DNA of 64,000 nucleotides from an uncultured Anaerobiospirillum sp. (GTDB lineage Bacteria; Pseudomonadota; Gammaproteobacteria; Enterobacterales; Succinivibrionaceae), in assembly GCA_944390115.1 (NCBI GenBank), contig CALXOW010000006.1, forward strand, positions 22,758 to 86,757. Reading direction: 5' to 3'. The position numbers and the translations under genes are program-made. Below, one piece after another: positions 1 through 9,170 of this stretch. Every line of letters starts with the position of its first letter. Within the stretch, counting starts at the first letter, position 1. A model generated the notes under the pieces. The model was not told where the DNA came from. It did not search any database and saw only the letters and a list, made by a program, of their open reading frames with translations.

Positions 1-1
1 G

Positions 2-1747
2 GTGGTAGCTCAGCGCCTCTACGAGAGCGGTCTTATCACCTATATGCGTACTGATAGCGTCAATCTGTCGCAAGAGGCCGTGGACGCTGCGCGCAAGCTG
101 ATTAAGGACCGCTTTGGTGAGCAGTACTTACCGGCAGAGCCTAACCGCTATCACAGCAAGGAATCAGCCCAAGAAGCACACGAAGCGATTCGTCCGTCCC
201 ATCCAGAGCTGACCACGCTGCCGCCAAACATCGATAACGATGGGCGTCGTCTCTACCAGCTCATCATGGATCGCTATTTAGCCTGCCAAATGAACGAGCA
301 GCGCTATGTGACCCGCTCGGTAACGGTTGCCTGTGGTCCTTACAATCTGCGCGTTACGGGTCGTACTGAGACCTTCCCTGGTTTCCGTAAGGTCTTAGGT
401 GGTAAGAGCGAGGATACCTTGATCCCTGAGGTCAAGGAAGGCGATATTCTGCCGCTCAAGGAAGTGCTGCCAAGCCAACACTTCACCCAGCCGCCAGCTC
501 GTTTCTCGGAAGCATCCTTAGTTAAGGAGCTGGAAAAGGACGGTATTGGTCGTCCTTCGACCTACGCCTCGATCATTGCTACGATTCAAGATCGTGGCTA
601 CGTCAAGCTTGAGCGCAATCGTTTCTTTGCCACCAAGATGGGCGAGATTGTGACTGACCGCCTGCGTCACAGCTTCTCTAATCTCATGGACTACCACTTC
701 ACCGCTTCGATGGAAGAGTCCTTAGATGAGATTGCCGCTGGCAAGCTCAATTGGATCAAGCAGCTCGATACCTTCTATGCTGATTTCAGCCAGCACTTAG
801 AGCGCGCTAAGCTGCCGTATGAAGAAGGTGGTATGCCGCTCAATCGCTCGATTGAGATCGACCTGATGTGCCCAACCTGCCATAAGTATCATATGGCCGT
901 GCACTCGGGGCGAACTGGCAACTTCTTAAGCTGCATGGGCTACTCCGATCCTAATGTGAAGGCCAAGGATCGCTGCAAGTGCACCATCAACTTAGTTGAG
1001 GTCGAGGACGTACCGGTCGACACCGAGATGGACGAGGCCGCTGAGACCAAGGTCTTACTGGAGGCTAAGCGTTGCCCGAAGTGCGGCGCCAAGATGGATG
1101 CCTTCCTCATCGACAAGCAGCAAAAGCTCTATCTGTGCTCGAATGCCCCGATGTGTGATGGTTACATCCGTGAAGTGGGCGACTTCAGCAACAACCCAGC
1201 TTGGGGCCCGGTCATCACCTGCGAGAAGTGTGGCTGCGACATGGTGCTGCGTGAGGGCCGCTTTGGCAAGTACATGCAATGCACCAACGAGGAGTGCAAG
1301 AACACCCGCAAGATTCTGAAGAATGGCGAGGTGGCACCACCACGTGAGGATGCGGTCGACTTACCAGAGTTGCCATGTGCCAAGAACCCAGAGTCGCACT
1401 ACGTCCTGCGCGACGGTGCCTCGGGCTTGTTCTTAGCAGCGCACAACTTCCCTAAGGTCCGTGAAACCCGTCCGGTCTTAGTATCCGAGCTCAAGCGCTT
1501 CCGCGATCGTATTTCGCCTAAGTTCTACTACTTAGCCGATGGCCCCGAGACCGATCCTGAGGGCAATCCAGCTGAAGTGCGCTTTAGCCGCAAGACCAAG
1601 ACCCAGTACTTGTCCTCGACGACTGCTGAGGGTAAGGCAACTAATTGGTCGGCCTTCTATGACCCGAACACCCAGCAGTGGGTACAAGGCGAGCGTCCTA
1701 AGAGCACGGGCCGTGGCCGCACCAGTACCCGCGCCAAGAAGGAATAG
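2..1747 (+). CDS. topA: DNA topoisomerase I, 3' part of gene (5' end outside window)
   Basis: Type IA topoisomerase that relaxes negatively supercoiled DNA by transient single-strand cleavage. The visible part is the C-terminal 581 residues; the reading frame is open from the window edge, so the Toprim domain and true start lie upstream. The active-site tyrosine is residue 14 of the fragment, in the family motif YMRTDS. Three four-cysteine zinc-ribbon modules follow, at about residues 290-312 (CPTC...C), 358-380 (CPKC...C) and 406-432 (CEKC...C), as in enterobacterial TopA. The C-terminus ends in a basic Ser/Arg/Lys tail. A copy of the last codons plus stop (AAGGAATAGC, 1739-1748) is repeated at 1756-1765. 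Identification is secure from the motif order. Confidence 0.97.
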   Translation: MVAQRLYESGLITYMRTDSVNLSQEAVDAARKLIKDRFGEQYLPAEPNRYHSKESAQEAHEAIRPSHPELTTLPPNIDNDGRRLYQLIMDRYLACQMNEQRYVTRSVTVACGPYNLRVTGRTETFPGFRKVLGGKSEDTLIPEVKEGDILPLKEVLPSQHFTQPPARFSEASLVKELEKDGIGRPSTYASIIATIQDRGYVKLERNRFFATKMGEIVTDRLRHSFSNLMDYHFTASMEESLDEIAAGKLNWIKQLDTFYADFSQHLERAKLPYEEGGMPLNRSIEIDLMCPTCHKYHMAVHSGRTGNFLSCMGYSDPNVKAKDRCKCTINLVEVEDVPVDTEMDEAAETKVLLEAKRCPKCGAKMDAFLIDKQQKLYLCSNAPMCDGYIREVGDFSNNPAWGPVITCEKCGCDMVLREGRFGKYMQCTNEECKNTRKILKNGEVAPPREDAVDLPELPCAKNPESHYVLRDGASGLFLAAHNFPKVRETRPVLVSELKRFRDRISPKFYYLADGPETDPEGNPAEVRFSRKTKTQYLSSTTAEGKATNWSAFYDPNTQQWVQGERPKSTGRGRTSTRAKKE

Positions 1748-1818
1748 CGCGCTATAAGGAATAGCTCCCAAAAAGGACTAATGTTCCTTAAGGCCTAACC
1801 TCCGCCATTAACCCCGAC

Positions 1819-1846
1819 AAACCCCAAGCTTTGAGGCTTGGGGTTT
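1819..1846 (+). terminator. Hairpin after topA
   Basis: An 11-bp perfect stem (AAACCCCAAGC, 1819-1829, with GCTTGGGGTTT, 1836-1846) and a 6-nt loop. It lies between topA and the next gene. There is no clear T-run after it, so termination efficiency is uncertain. Confidence 0.6.
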
Positions 1847-1869
1847 GCCCTAATTAGAGAGCAGCGCTT

Positions 1870-3114
1870 GTGACTGAGACTAATCTGCGCACCATTTTCT
1901 ATGCCTTGCCCTTGCCTTTGAGCAATCCTAGTATCAATGCGCGCTTAGCGGGCCTAGCGCTGATGAGCATTGGCGATGGCGTAAGCCTGGATGCGCCTAA
2001 CTTCAAGCGCCTCATTACCTGCAAGTTGGCCGATCACGCCTTAATCTCGCCTGCGTACTTGCTGCGCCAAGGCATTGATCCCAACAATTTGCAGCATGGC
2101 ATGACCGCGCTTAATTTCATGCGCGAGCTCGAGCAAGTCTTAGCTCCTAAGCCGCAGGATATCTTGGTGACCTTTGCCGCGCGCCACTTGAGCGTGTACA
2201 ACGCGATGGCGCTGCAAAACTTCTTTGAGCCGAACCTCTTTGCGCGCTTCCCGATCTTAGTGGACCTCAAGGTAGCCCTTGATACCTGCTATTACTTTGG
2301 AAACACGCGCGTGAAGGCCCGCAAGAGCTTACCTGAGGCGGTGCGCGCCTTAGGTTATAGCGGCGGCGTGGACAATAAGTTAGAGCGCTTAGACGCGCTG
2401 TACTTTCTCTACAATTACCTCAATAGCCATGACCAAAAGATCATGGCCTTTATCCACAGCAGCTTAAGCAAGCGCATTGAGCTGGTAAGAAAGGCGCCTT
2501 TCTTGGTTTATATCGACGAGGCGCAAGGTCAGCTCCACCTGATTAAGGTCTTAAGCCAAAGTGCGGATGGTAGGTTGGTCAAAGCTCTGGTTACCGATGG
2601 CGCCCAAGATAGCGTGCAAGTCATCAATCTTGATTTGGCTCCGCTTATCGCTCCAACCGGCATCTTGACGCAGGAACGTCAGGCCGAGCTCAAATTTAAT
2701 TTAGCAGCGCTCAAAGCGCGCCTGGAGCAAGTTGAGGTCAGTGAGCTCACCGCCACTCCTGACATTACTCCAGAAGAGTTGCCGTTCTATGATGCTTTCC
2801 GGCAGAGTTTAAGCTCGGAGGAGCAGGCGCAATGGGCGCGCCTGAAGAGCCATGATGTGCGCCAAGAGGTCAATCTCACCGCACTGTGCAACCCCGAGAC
2901 CAAGCTGGGGCAAATCACCACGTGCTATCTCAATGAGAATTTCCCTAAGGCGCTGATGGCAGGCGAGCGCAGCACCTATGCCCGCTACTGCCGCCGCCTA
3001 GCAGAAGCCCGCAGTCGCGCACTCTTACAAGAGCTGCAATATTTAGCCGATCAGCTCCCAGAAGGTGATACCAAGCAAGGCGAGCTCTTAATGCGCATCG
3101 CCAGCTTCTTTTAG
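1870..3114 (+). CDS. Exonuclease I (SbcB)-like protein, probably catalytically inactive
   Basis: A 414-residue protein that aligns by eye along its whole length with E. coli exonuclease I (475 aa), a DEDDh 3'-5' ssDNA exonuclease. The match is clearest in the C-terminal region (for example NFPKAL against NFPGTL, and the final helices) and in the middle SH3-like part (residues about 205-260). In the N-terminal exonuclease fold the acidic residues appear lost: the position of HDYETFG reads YALPLPL, FDDEV reads HLSVY, and the His of NAHDAMAD reads Lys. Only the last Asp (KLERLDAL) seems kept. Start is GTG at 1870 with a weak GAGAG upstream. The frame is intact, so it is kept as a protein, perhaps for DNA or SSB binding. 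The alignment is from memory and should be confirmed. Confidence 0.72.
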   Translation: MTETNLRTIFYALPLPLSNPSINARLAGLALMSIGDGVSLDAPNFKRLITCKLADHALISPAYLLRQGIDPNNLQHGMTALNFMRELEQVLAPKPQDILVTFAARHLSVYNAMALQNFFEPNLFARFPILVDLKVALDTCYYFGNTRVKARKSLPEAVRALGYSGGVDNKLERLDALYFLYNYLNSHDQKIMAFIHSSLSKRIELVRKAPFLVYIDEAQGQLHLIKVLSQSADGRLVKALVTDGAQDSVQVINLDLAPLIAPTGILTQERQAELKFNLAALKARLEQVEVSELTATPDITPEELPFYDAFRQSLSSEEQAQWARLKSHDVRQEVNLTALCNPETKLGQITTCYLNENFPKALMAGERSTYARYCRRLAEARSRALLQELQYLADQLPEGDTKQGELLMRIASFF

Positions 3115-3173
3115 GTCAGCCGGGGTCTAGGGCTGTACTGGTGGCGGCTCAAGGTCGCATAGGTTGGGGGCCG

Positions 3174-3965
3174 CTAATTGTGGCCTAAGGCCTTGCGCTC
3201 GTAGTTGGTGTTGACGCCATGGAAGAGGCTAACGTTGTCCTTGCCGTCGCGCATACCTTGCTGGAAGGTGGCCATTTGTGCGGCGGTGTAGCGTGCGGCG
3301 CGGCTGCGCATCGTGCTTAAGTGCGGGTACTGGGCGACCTTGAAGTCCTCGATGAGCTGCATCTCTTCGTCGCTTAAGGCAAAGTCCATGACTTTTTCAT
3401 CCACCGCGATGAGCCAACCGTGCAGGTAGGACTTAACCTGCTGGCACATATAGCGCTGGTGCGCGGCCTTGATATTAGGGACATTAGCCCAGACCGTCTT
3501 TAAGTCGACCTCAGCTAAGCGCATGCTTGGGAAGTCATTGTAGATGTCCTCGAGCAATTCTTTTTTGAGCTTAGCTAAGAACTCCTTTTTGGCAATCGCG
3601 GCTTGACGGGCCAGCACGGTGAAGGCGTAGGTCGCACTTTCGACGCGCGCTAAATCTCCTAAGAAGGTGATCGAGGTGATGCGCTCGTTCTTGAAGTTGT
3701 AGATATTAGCTACACCAAAGGCGCGGGCGATCATATGGCCTAAGCGGGTGTAGAGCTGGCGGTCGCGCAGAATAGTTGGGATCGCTTCGGTCTTTTCACC
3801 CATCGAGCTAAAGGACACATCACGCTGCGTGACTTTGTGCTCTTCCATCAGCTTTTGCGCGCGCGATAGCGCAATGGCGGCCTCATTAGGGTTAGAGCTT
3901 TGGGCCAACGCCAAGAGCTTAGCGATTTTGTCCATGATGCGCGTTTGTTCTTCGTTGTTTGGCAT
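3174..3965 (-). CDS. DUF2786 domain protein
   Basis: A 263-residue protein whose first 45 residues match the DUF2786 pattern: KIAKLLALAQSSNPNEAAIA followed by LSRAQKLMEEHKV. Proteins of this family have an N-terminal helical DUF2786 segment and a longer, less conserved C-terminal domain; their function is unknown, and many occur on phages and accessory DNA. The rest is helical and charged, with no signal peptide or membrane segment. It is convergent with the ExoI-like gene (60 bp between stops), and a strong hairpin (3993-4020) separates it from the upstream minus-strand gene. Start ATG at 3965 has only a short AGG upstream. Confidence 0.75.
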   Translation of the reverse strand: MPNNEEQTRIMDKIAKLLALAQSSNPNEAAIALSRAQKLMEEHKVTQRDVSFSSMGEKTEAIPTILRDRQLYTRLGHMIARAFGVANIYNFKNERITSITFLGDLARVESATYAFTVLARQAAIAKKEFLAKLKKELLEDIYNDFPSMRLAEVDLKTVWANVPNIKAAHQRYMCQQVKSYLHGWLIAVDEKVMDFALSDEEMQLIEDFKVAQYPHLSTMRSRAARYTAAQMATFQQGMRDGKDNVSLFHGVNTNYERKALGHN

Positions 3966-3992
3966 AGCAACCTAAGGAGAATTAAGTCGACA

Positions 3993-4020
3993 AAGGCCTT
4001 GCCCCGAGAGGCAAGGCCTT
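3993..4020 (-). terminator. Perfect hairpin between two minus-strand genes
   Basis: An 11-bp perfect stem (AAGGCCTTGCC, 3993-4003, with GGCAAGGCCTT, 4010-4020) and a 6-nt loop, lying after the DUF4250 gene on the minus strand. There is no T-run on the minus side. The neighbouring stretch 4046-4085 holds two 20-bp units of the pattern ttagcc...ttaaggc. Confidence 0.6.
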
Positions 4021-4132
4021 CAAGAAAAACAATGAGGCTAAGTCACTTAGCCTAGGATTAAGGCAATTAGCCCGAGGTTAAGGCTAGTACCGCATCCGCA
4101 ATGATGAGGCTAGCTAGTCTTGGTGCGGCTCA

Positions 4133-4327
4133 TTAGCCTTTGAACTGATTTTGTTCGCGATCGTACTTGTAGCCTAAGTCCTTGAGGCGCTTCTCTAAGA
4201 CCGCTTGATCGATCTCGTGAGTTGCGCACAAATCTTCCAGACTGCTGTAGTGGTCACGCAATTTCAAATTAACTGCCGAGAGCAGGATATAAGGATCCAT
4301 GGTCTCGTAGCGGGCAAAGATGTTCAT
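4133..4327 (-). CDS. DUF4250 family small protein
   Basis: A 64-residue soluble protein matching the DUF4250 family, which is widespread in gut bacteria and of unknown role. Recognisable features are DPYILLSAVNLKLRD, YSSLEDLC and the ending YKYDREQNQF. The start is set at ATG 4327 because GGGGTG lies just upstream; a TTG four codons earlier would place the ribosome site inside the gene. It has its own intergenic spacing from purT and a hairpin downstream, so it may be a single-gene unit. No catalytic motif is visible. Confidence 0.8.
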   Translation of the reverse strand: MNIFARYETMDPYILLSAVNLKLRDHYSSLEDLCATHEIDQAVLEKRLKDLGYKYDREQNQFKG

Positions 4328-4451
4328 CACACACCCCAAAAAGCGCCGTTCTGACTAAACCTACCCTAATGGGCAAAACTAAGCTTAGCGCAATTTGGGC
4401 CAAGTGGGGGCACAAAATTTGTGACGGCGCTTAATGAACGCTGACCTCGGC

Positions 4452-5660
4452 TTAATGAACGCTGACTTTAATGGCCTCACGCATCGCCTTAGCCTGAGCT
4501 ACGGCCGTGTCCACGTCAGCAGCGCGCGAGAGCATGACACCCATACGGCGCTCGCCATGAACCTCTGGCTTACCAAAGAGACGCAGCGCGCTGTGAGCAC
4601 CACCGGCGGCCAGGGCTCCATCGATATTCTCATAGGTGATAGCGGTGCCATCGCCTTCAACTAATAAGGCGGCGCTGGCACTAGGACCAAAGAAGGTGAT
4701 ATCGCCGATTGGTAAATCTAAAAGAGCACGTACGTGCAGCGCAAACTCGCTTTGGTCCTGGGAAATCATGGTGACCATGCCGGTGTCATGTGGGCGTGGC
4801 GAGAGCTCCGAGAAGATTACGCGCTGGCCTTCTGGGGCATTAGGGCAAATGAAGAGCTCAACGCCAAAGATACCGTGACCGCCTAATGCGGTGACCACGG
4901 TCTTGGCAATGTGCTCAGCGGCGGCTTGAATGTCGGCAGGTAAGTCCTTACCTTGCCACGACTCATGGTAGTCGCCATTGACTTGATGATGGAAAATTGG
5001 GCGGCAGAAGTGGATACCATCGCAGGCGCTGACGGTTAAGAGGGTGATTTCCTCGTCAAAGCGCACCATGCCCTCGACGATGACCTCAGCCTCACCACCA
5101 CGGCCTTCGGTGCAGGCCTTGGTCCAAGCATGCTCAATATCAGCCGCGCTCTTGATGGTGCTTTGGCCCTTGCCCGAGGAGCTCATGACTGGCTTCATGA
5201 TGCATGGGTAGCCGACCTGAGCGATATTGGCCTTGACTTCCTCTAAGGACGAGGCAAAGAAGTAAGGCGAGGTTGGCAGGCCTAAGGTTTCGGCGGCTAA
5301 GGTGCGAATCTGCTTGCGATTCATGGTGGTAAAGGCGGCCTTAGCGTTCGGTACGACCTTTAAGCCTTCCTTGGCCTCAAGCTCCATTAAGAGCTCGGTG
5401 GCAATAGCCTCAATCTCAGGGATGACGACATCCGGCTTGACTTTTTCAATTAAGGCGCGCAGGGCATCAGGATCCTTCATATTGATGACGGCCTTTTCTT
5501 GCGCAACCTGCATGGCTGGGGCGTTATCGTAGCGGTCGCAGGCGACAACATGCACGCCCAAGCGCAGTAACTCAATGGCGAGCTCTTTTCCTAATTCACC
5601 TGAGCCTAAGAGTAAAGCAGTGGTGGATCTTTGCGTGGAGGTGTGAAGCTGAAACGACAT
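4452..5660 (-). CDS. purT: Formate-dependent phosphoribosylglycinamide formyltransferase 2
   Basis: ATP-grasp enzyme of purine synthesis that makes formyl-GAR from GAR, formate and ATP, independent of folate. The 402-residue product has an N-terminal Rossmann-like part ([20 protein letters not shown]), a central ATP-grasp domain ([16 protein letters not shown]; nucleotide and metal residues around [13 protein letters not shown]) and a C-terminal lid ([11 protein letters not shown]). Start ATG at 5660 follows AGGA at good spacing; an in-frame start 37 codons upstream would add an unrelated hydrophobic stretch. The 17-bp end of the gene, including its stop, is duplicated just downstream (4429-4445 and 4450-4466). 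Use of formate fits an anaerobe with pyruvate-formate lyase, which is inference. Confidence 0.96.
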   Translation of the reverse strand: MSFQLHTSTQRSTTALLLGSGELGKELAIELLRLGVHVVACDRYDNAPAMQVAQEKAVINMKDPDALRALIEKVKPDVVIPEIEAIATELLMELEAKEGLKVVPNAKAAFTTMNRKQIRTLAAETLGLPTSPYFFASSLEEVKANIAQVGYPCIMKPVMSSSGKGQSTIKSAADIEHAWTKACTEGRGGEAEVIVEGMVRFDEEITLLTVSACDGIHFCRPIFHHQVNGDYHESWQGKDLPADIQAAAEHIAKTVVTALGGHGIFGVELFICPNAPEGQRVIFSELSPRPHDTGMVTMISQDQSEFALHVRALLDLPIGDITFFGPSASAALLVEGDGTAITYENIDGALAAGGAHSALRLFGKPEVHGERRMGVMLSRAADVDTAVAQAKAMREAIKVSVH

Positions 5661-5982
5661 GTCAATTCCTTGCGACAAAAGCCAGGGCAGAGAGCTGCCC
5701 TCATAATGAAAAAGCACGGCAATTATAACCCACCACACGCAAACACACGCAAAAGCGCATAAAAATCGCATTTTGGCCGCACTGGCGCGAAGGTCTAATA
5801 ACTGTTCAAGATCGACATATTTCGCACATAGTAAGTTTACTGGCGGAAAAAGATGAAAAATTTTTCAAGCGTATAAACCTAGGTGGAATCAGGTTTGGTG
5901 TCCAAAAGGCGCATTTTGGGCCAGGCCAAAATCAAAAAATTTTGTGTTGGCGCTTGCACTAAGTGTTTTACTGAAGTTAGAG

Positions 5983-6050
5983 GCGTTGCTGAACAACGCT
6001 GAAACACATCTCCGCCCGGTAACGGCTCAGGCCACGGTCTGAGTGGGCGG
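5983..6050 (+). other. Structured 5' region upstream of the Lys/Ala-tailed protein gene
   Basis: Two adjacent structures in the 470-bp divergent region: a hairpin GCGTTG/CAACGC (5983-5999), then a nested stem in which CCGCCC (6012-6017) pairs with GGGCGG (6045-6050) and encloses CTCAG/CTGAG (6026-6043). The stem lies about 80 nt before the start codon at 6131. It may be a leader RNA or a terminator-like element; I do not recognise a known riboswitch. Confidence 0.35.
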
Positions 6051-6130
6051 GGCAAATTAATGGTGCGCACGGTTAAGCCCAAAGGCCACGGACCTAGCTA
6101 AACGCTCCAAAATCAAAAAGGAGTTTTATC

Positions 6131-7630
6131 ATGTCAGCCCCTAATAGTCCTATGACCGCACAACCTGCCACCTCTGAGGCCAGCTCCGCGCTGCCTATCT
6201 TCTCTGCTCCGAGCGTTGCTCCAAGTGCTGCTCCAGATACCGCTTCGAGTGCTGCTCCAAACATCACTCCAAGCGCAACCCCAAGCGCGGTGCAAGCACG
6301 CGCCGCCCAGCGCAAGGAATTACAGCTTAAGCGTCAAGCCTATGCTACCACCGGCGTCATGGAGCAAGCCCATACGATTCCGGACGGGAGAGAAATCGTG
6401 CCTCAGCCTAACGCCGCCGCTCGTGACAAGGCCGAGGGCTTCTATCCTTGCACTGGCCCGCAGTTCACCTTTTTGAAGAAGTACTTCCGTTCGGCGCAAG
6501 TGCAGGAGGTCGTAGCCGAAGATGGCACGGTCGTGCGCATTACCTTCAAGCAGAGCACACAGGAGGAAGCCTTGAAGCTGGTGCTGGTGTGCGAGAGCCT
6601 TAAGTCCAATCAGCGCGGTCTGTTCTTAGATCAGCTGCAGGACTACTTCCTGGCCCCGAACGGCTTAGGTCCAAAGGATCACCAGAAGACGCGCGCTTTG
6701 TTAGAAGCGTTGGCCCCAAGCCATATCCTCGCCTTGGCTCAAAACTGTACCGATCCATGGTGGCAGGCCTTGTTCCAAGATGCCCAAGGAGCGTGGGCTG
6801 ATCCTAAGGAAGCCGGGTTCTCATACTGCGATCTCGAGATCCCAGCCAAGCCTAAGGTCGAGCATGCTACCAAGCTCATCCAAGCCTTAGGTGAGCGCCG
6901 CAAGCTCTGGCCGGAGCCATTGCGTTGCCTGTGCGACGACCTCATCAAGCCCCTGAATATCTGTCAGCCGAGCAAGCTCCATAATTTTATGGAGTTCGTC
7001 AATGCTCTGCTCAAGCTTAATTCCCAGGAGCTGCTGAACGAGCTCATGATCTTAAGCCAGAGTCTGCCGCAAGACTTCAGCTTTGATGCCTTGATTCACC
7101 CTCAGGAGTTTGCAGATGCCGGTTGTGACATGCACAAGCGTCTGCAAGCGACCATGATCGCCCCTAAGACCAAGAAGTCCGCTGTGAAGAAGAACGCAGT
7201 GAAGACGGCTGCGCAGAAGAAGACTGCGTCGAAGAAGACCGATGCGTCAAAGAAGGCTGCGGATAAGAATACCAGCGCTAAGCGTGCTGGCTCCAAGGCT
7301 AAGAGCTCGGTGCAGCAAGCTCAGACTGCTTCGCAACAGGCTCAGGCCGCAGCGCAGCCAGCAACGCCGACCTTAGCTGCTCAGGCTCCAGCTGACGCTC
7401 AGGGCGCGCCAGCGGCTCAGGCGGCAAACGCCCAAAACGATTCTGCTATGAAGAGGGCGGAGGATCCTAAGGGGAGCTCCAAAGGGGCAGGCGCTGACTC
7501 TGGGCTGCGTGCTCGTGAGACCACTGCGGCTGAGTTAGCACAACGGCGGGCACGCAAGCAAAAGGAGTTGCGCCGTAAGCACAACAAGGAAGCCCGCAAG
7601 CAGCGTAAGAGCGCCAATCGCCGCAAGTAG
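6131..7630 (+). CDS. Unrecognised protein with Ser/Ala/Pro-rich N-terminus and H1-like Lys/Ala tail
   Basis: A 499-residue protein I do not recognise. Residues 1-60 are low-complexity Ala/Ser/Pro (repeats of SAAP/SAPS). Residues about 100-340 look like an ordered, mainly helical domain containing CESLKSNQRGLFLDQLQDYF. Residues about 345-400 are Lys/Ala-rich in the style of histone H1 (KKTASKK, SKKAADK), followed by an Ala/Gln-rich linker and a very basic end (RRKHNKEARKQRKSANRRK). Such tails usually bind nucleic acid, which is inference. A strong ribosome site (AAAAGGAG) precedes ATG 6131. It stands alone between purT (divergent) and pdxB. A similar tail occurs on the TadA-like protein at 46801-49038. 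Confidence 0.7.
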   Translation: MSAPNSPMTAQPATSEASSALPIFSAPSVAPSAAPDTASSAAPNITPSATPSAVQARAAQRKELQLKRQAYATTGVMEQAHTIPDGREIVPQPNAAARDKAEGFYPCTGPQFTFLKKYFRSAQVQEVVAEDGTVVRITFKQSTQEEALKLVLVCESLKSNQRGLFLDQLQDYFLAPNGLGPKDHQKTRALLEALAPSHILALAQNCTDPWWQALFQDAQGAWADPKEAGFSYCDLEIPAKPKVEHATKLIQALGERRKLWPEPLRCLCDDLIKPLNICQPSKLHNFMEFVNALLKLNSQELLNELMILSQSLPQDFSFDALIHPQEFADAGCDMHKRLQATMIAPKTKKSAVKKNAVKTAAQKKTASKKTDASKKAADKNTSAKRAGSKAKSSVQQAQTASQQAQAAAQPATPTLAAQAPADAQGAPAAQAANAQNDSAMKRAEDPKGSSKGAGADSGLRARETTAAELAQRRARKQKELRRKHNKEARKQRKSANRRK

Positions 7631-7901
7631 GGAGTAACTTCCTTCCTCATAGCTCCATGCTGAGGTGAGTGTTGCGCGAGCTGAGCTTGGGTTCAGCGAG
7701 AACTGAGTTTGAGTCCAGAGTACTGCTCTATTGCATTCAGATGTCTGGCGCGATTGCCACAATGCGTGTATCTTAGGGGCGGCACACCTTTAGCTTGCCT
7801 GAAGAGAGGTGCCGTTATGACGACACGTATTGGGTGGCGTCCCTAGGCGTCAGGATGACTGACTCTGGCGTCTGAGCATTGGTTGAATGGGGTGTTAAGT
7901 C

Positions 7902-9170
7902 ATGTTAAAGATCTTAGCGGATCAAGCGATTCCAAACGCAAAAGAGATTTTCTCGACTTTCGGGGAGGTTGAGCTTAAGTATGGTCGCGACATTCAACCT
8001 TGCGATCTGCAAGGCGTGGATGCCTTGATTGTGCGCTCCGTGACTAAGGTCAACGACGAGTTGCTGGCGCAAGCAGATAAGCTGCAATTTGTCGGTACGG
8101 CCACCGCTGGCATCGATCATATCGATATCCCAGCCCTAGATCGCCGTAATATCAAGTTTGCGGCGGCTCACGGTTGCAATGCACGCTCAGTCGCCGACTA
8201 CGTGCTGTGCGTCTGGATGGTGCTTGCCCAGCGCTATGGCCTTGACTTATCTCAGATGTCGATTGGCATTGTGGGTATGGGCCATGTGGGTACGCGCGTC
8301 TATCGGCGCGCTCAGGCTTTAGGTATGAAGATTGTGTGCTCGGATCCAATTCGTGCCCACGAGCTTAAGACCTTGCTTGACTCGATGCAAGATAAAGCCA
8401 ATCCGGCCTTTGGCGGCAACGATGTTAAGCTGGCAGCGGTGCGTATCTTATCTGAGGGCGATGCCCGTCTGTGCGATCTCGACCTAGCTGACCCTGAGCT
8501 GTACGATCACACCCTTGAGGAAGTGTTGGCCTGCGACATCGTGTCCTTGCACGTGCCATTAACTGAGCGTAGCCCGAGCAATATTTATCCGACCTTCCAT
8601 ATGATTGGCAAGGAGCAGCTTGAGTCCATGCGCGACGGCCAGATTTTAATCAACACCTCCCGTGGTGCGGTCATCGACAATCAGGCCCTCTATGATTTGT
8701 TAAGTGCGCGCCCTGGCTGCCTTCATGCCTGGCTTGATGTCTTTGAAAATGAGCCTAACCTCTTGGTTCCTGACTTGGTTCAGTACTTAGAGGGCAGCAC
8801 CGCTCACATCGCAGGCTATGCCTTAGAGGCTAAGAATCGTGGTACCGAAATGGTAGCCAAGGCCATGATTAAGGCCTTGAATCTGCCTTATCAGCTCAAT
8901 GTACCGCGCGCTGAGAGCGACATTGCCCGCATTGAGTTAAGCCCAAGCGCCGTGGTCAACTATGACTTATTAAGCCGCATTATCTTTAGTATTTATGATG
9001 TGCGCCGCGACGATAGCCTCTTCCGTACTAAGTGCTTTGATGGGCCATCCTTTGACCAGCTGCGCAAGGACTACCAAGAGCGCCACGAGTTCGATACGGT
9101 CAAGATCAAGACTACGACCCCCGAGCAGTTGCGTCTGCTCTACCGTTTAGGCTTCAACATCCAGGTCTAA
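7902..9170 (+). CDS. pdxB: Erythronate-4-phosphate dehydrogenase
   Basis: NAD-dependent D-2-hydroxyacid dehydrogenase that oxidises 4-phosphoerythronate in the DXP-dependent pyridoxal-phosphate pathway. The start MLKILADQAIPNA, the motif TATAGIDHID, the nucleotide-binding GIVGMGHVGTRV and the catalytic segments NTSRGAVID and AHIAGYALEAK are characteristic of PdxB. At 422 residues it is longer than the usual ~380, with an insertion of roughly 40 residues between about 150 and 195, after the nucleotide-binding loop. Start ATG 7902 follows GGGGTG. It appears monocistronic. Just past the stop an imperfect copy of the gene end (TCTAAAAAGCGGTATCG, 9195-9211) is present. Confidence 0.95.
   Translation: MLKILADQAIPNAKEIFSTFGEVELKYGRDIQPCDLQGVDALIVRSVTKVNDELLAQADKLQFVGTATAGIDHIDIPALDRRNIKFAAAHGCNARSVADYVLCVWMVLAQRYGLDLSQMSIGIVGMGHVGTRVYRRAQALGMKIVCSDPIRAHELKTLLDSMQDKANPAFGGNDVKLAAVRILSEGDARLCDLDLADPELYDHTLEEVLACDIVSLHVPLTERSPSNIYPTFHMIGKEQLESMRDGQILINTSRGAVIDNQALYDLLSARPGCLHAWLDVFENEPNLLVPDLVQYLEGSTAHIAGYALEAKNRGTEMVAKAMIKALNLPYQLNVPRAESDIARIELSPSAVVNYDLLSRIIFSIYDVRRDDSLFRTKCFDGPSFDQLRKDYQERHEFDTVKIKTTTPEQLRLLYRLGFNIQV

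Noticed and set aside
5738-5757. Possible PurR box upstream of purT
   Set aside because: The sequence has two left-half words (ACGCAAAC, ACGCAAAA) in the same orientation and no inverted partner, so it is not a PurR palindrome.
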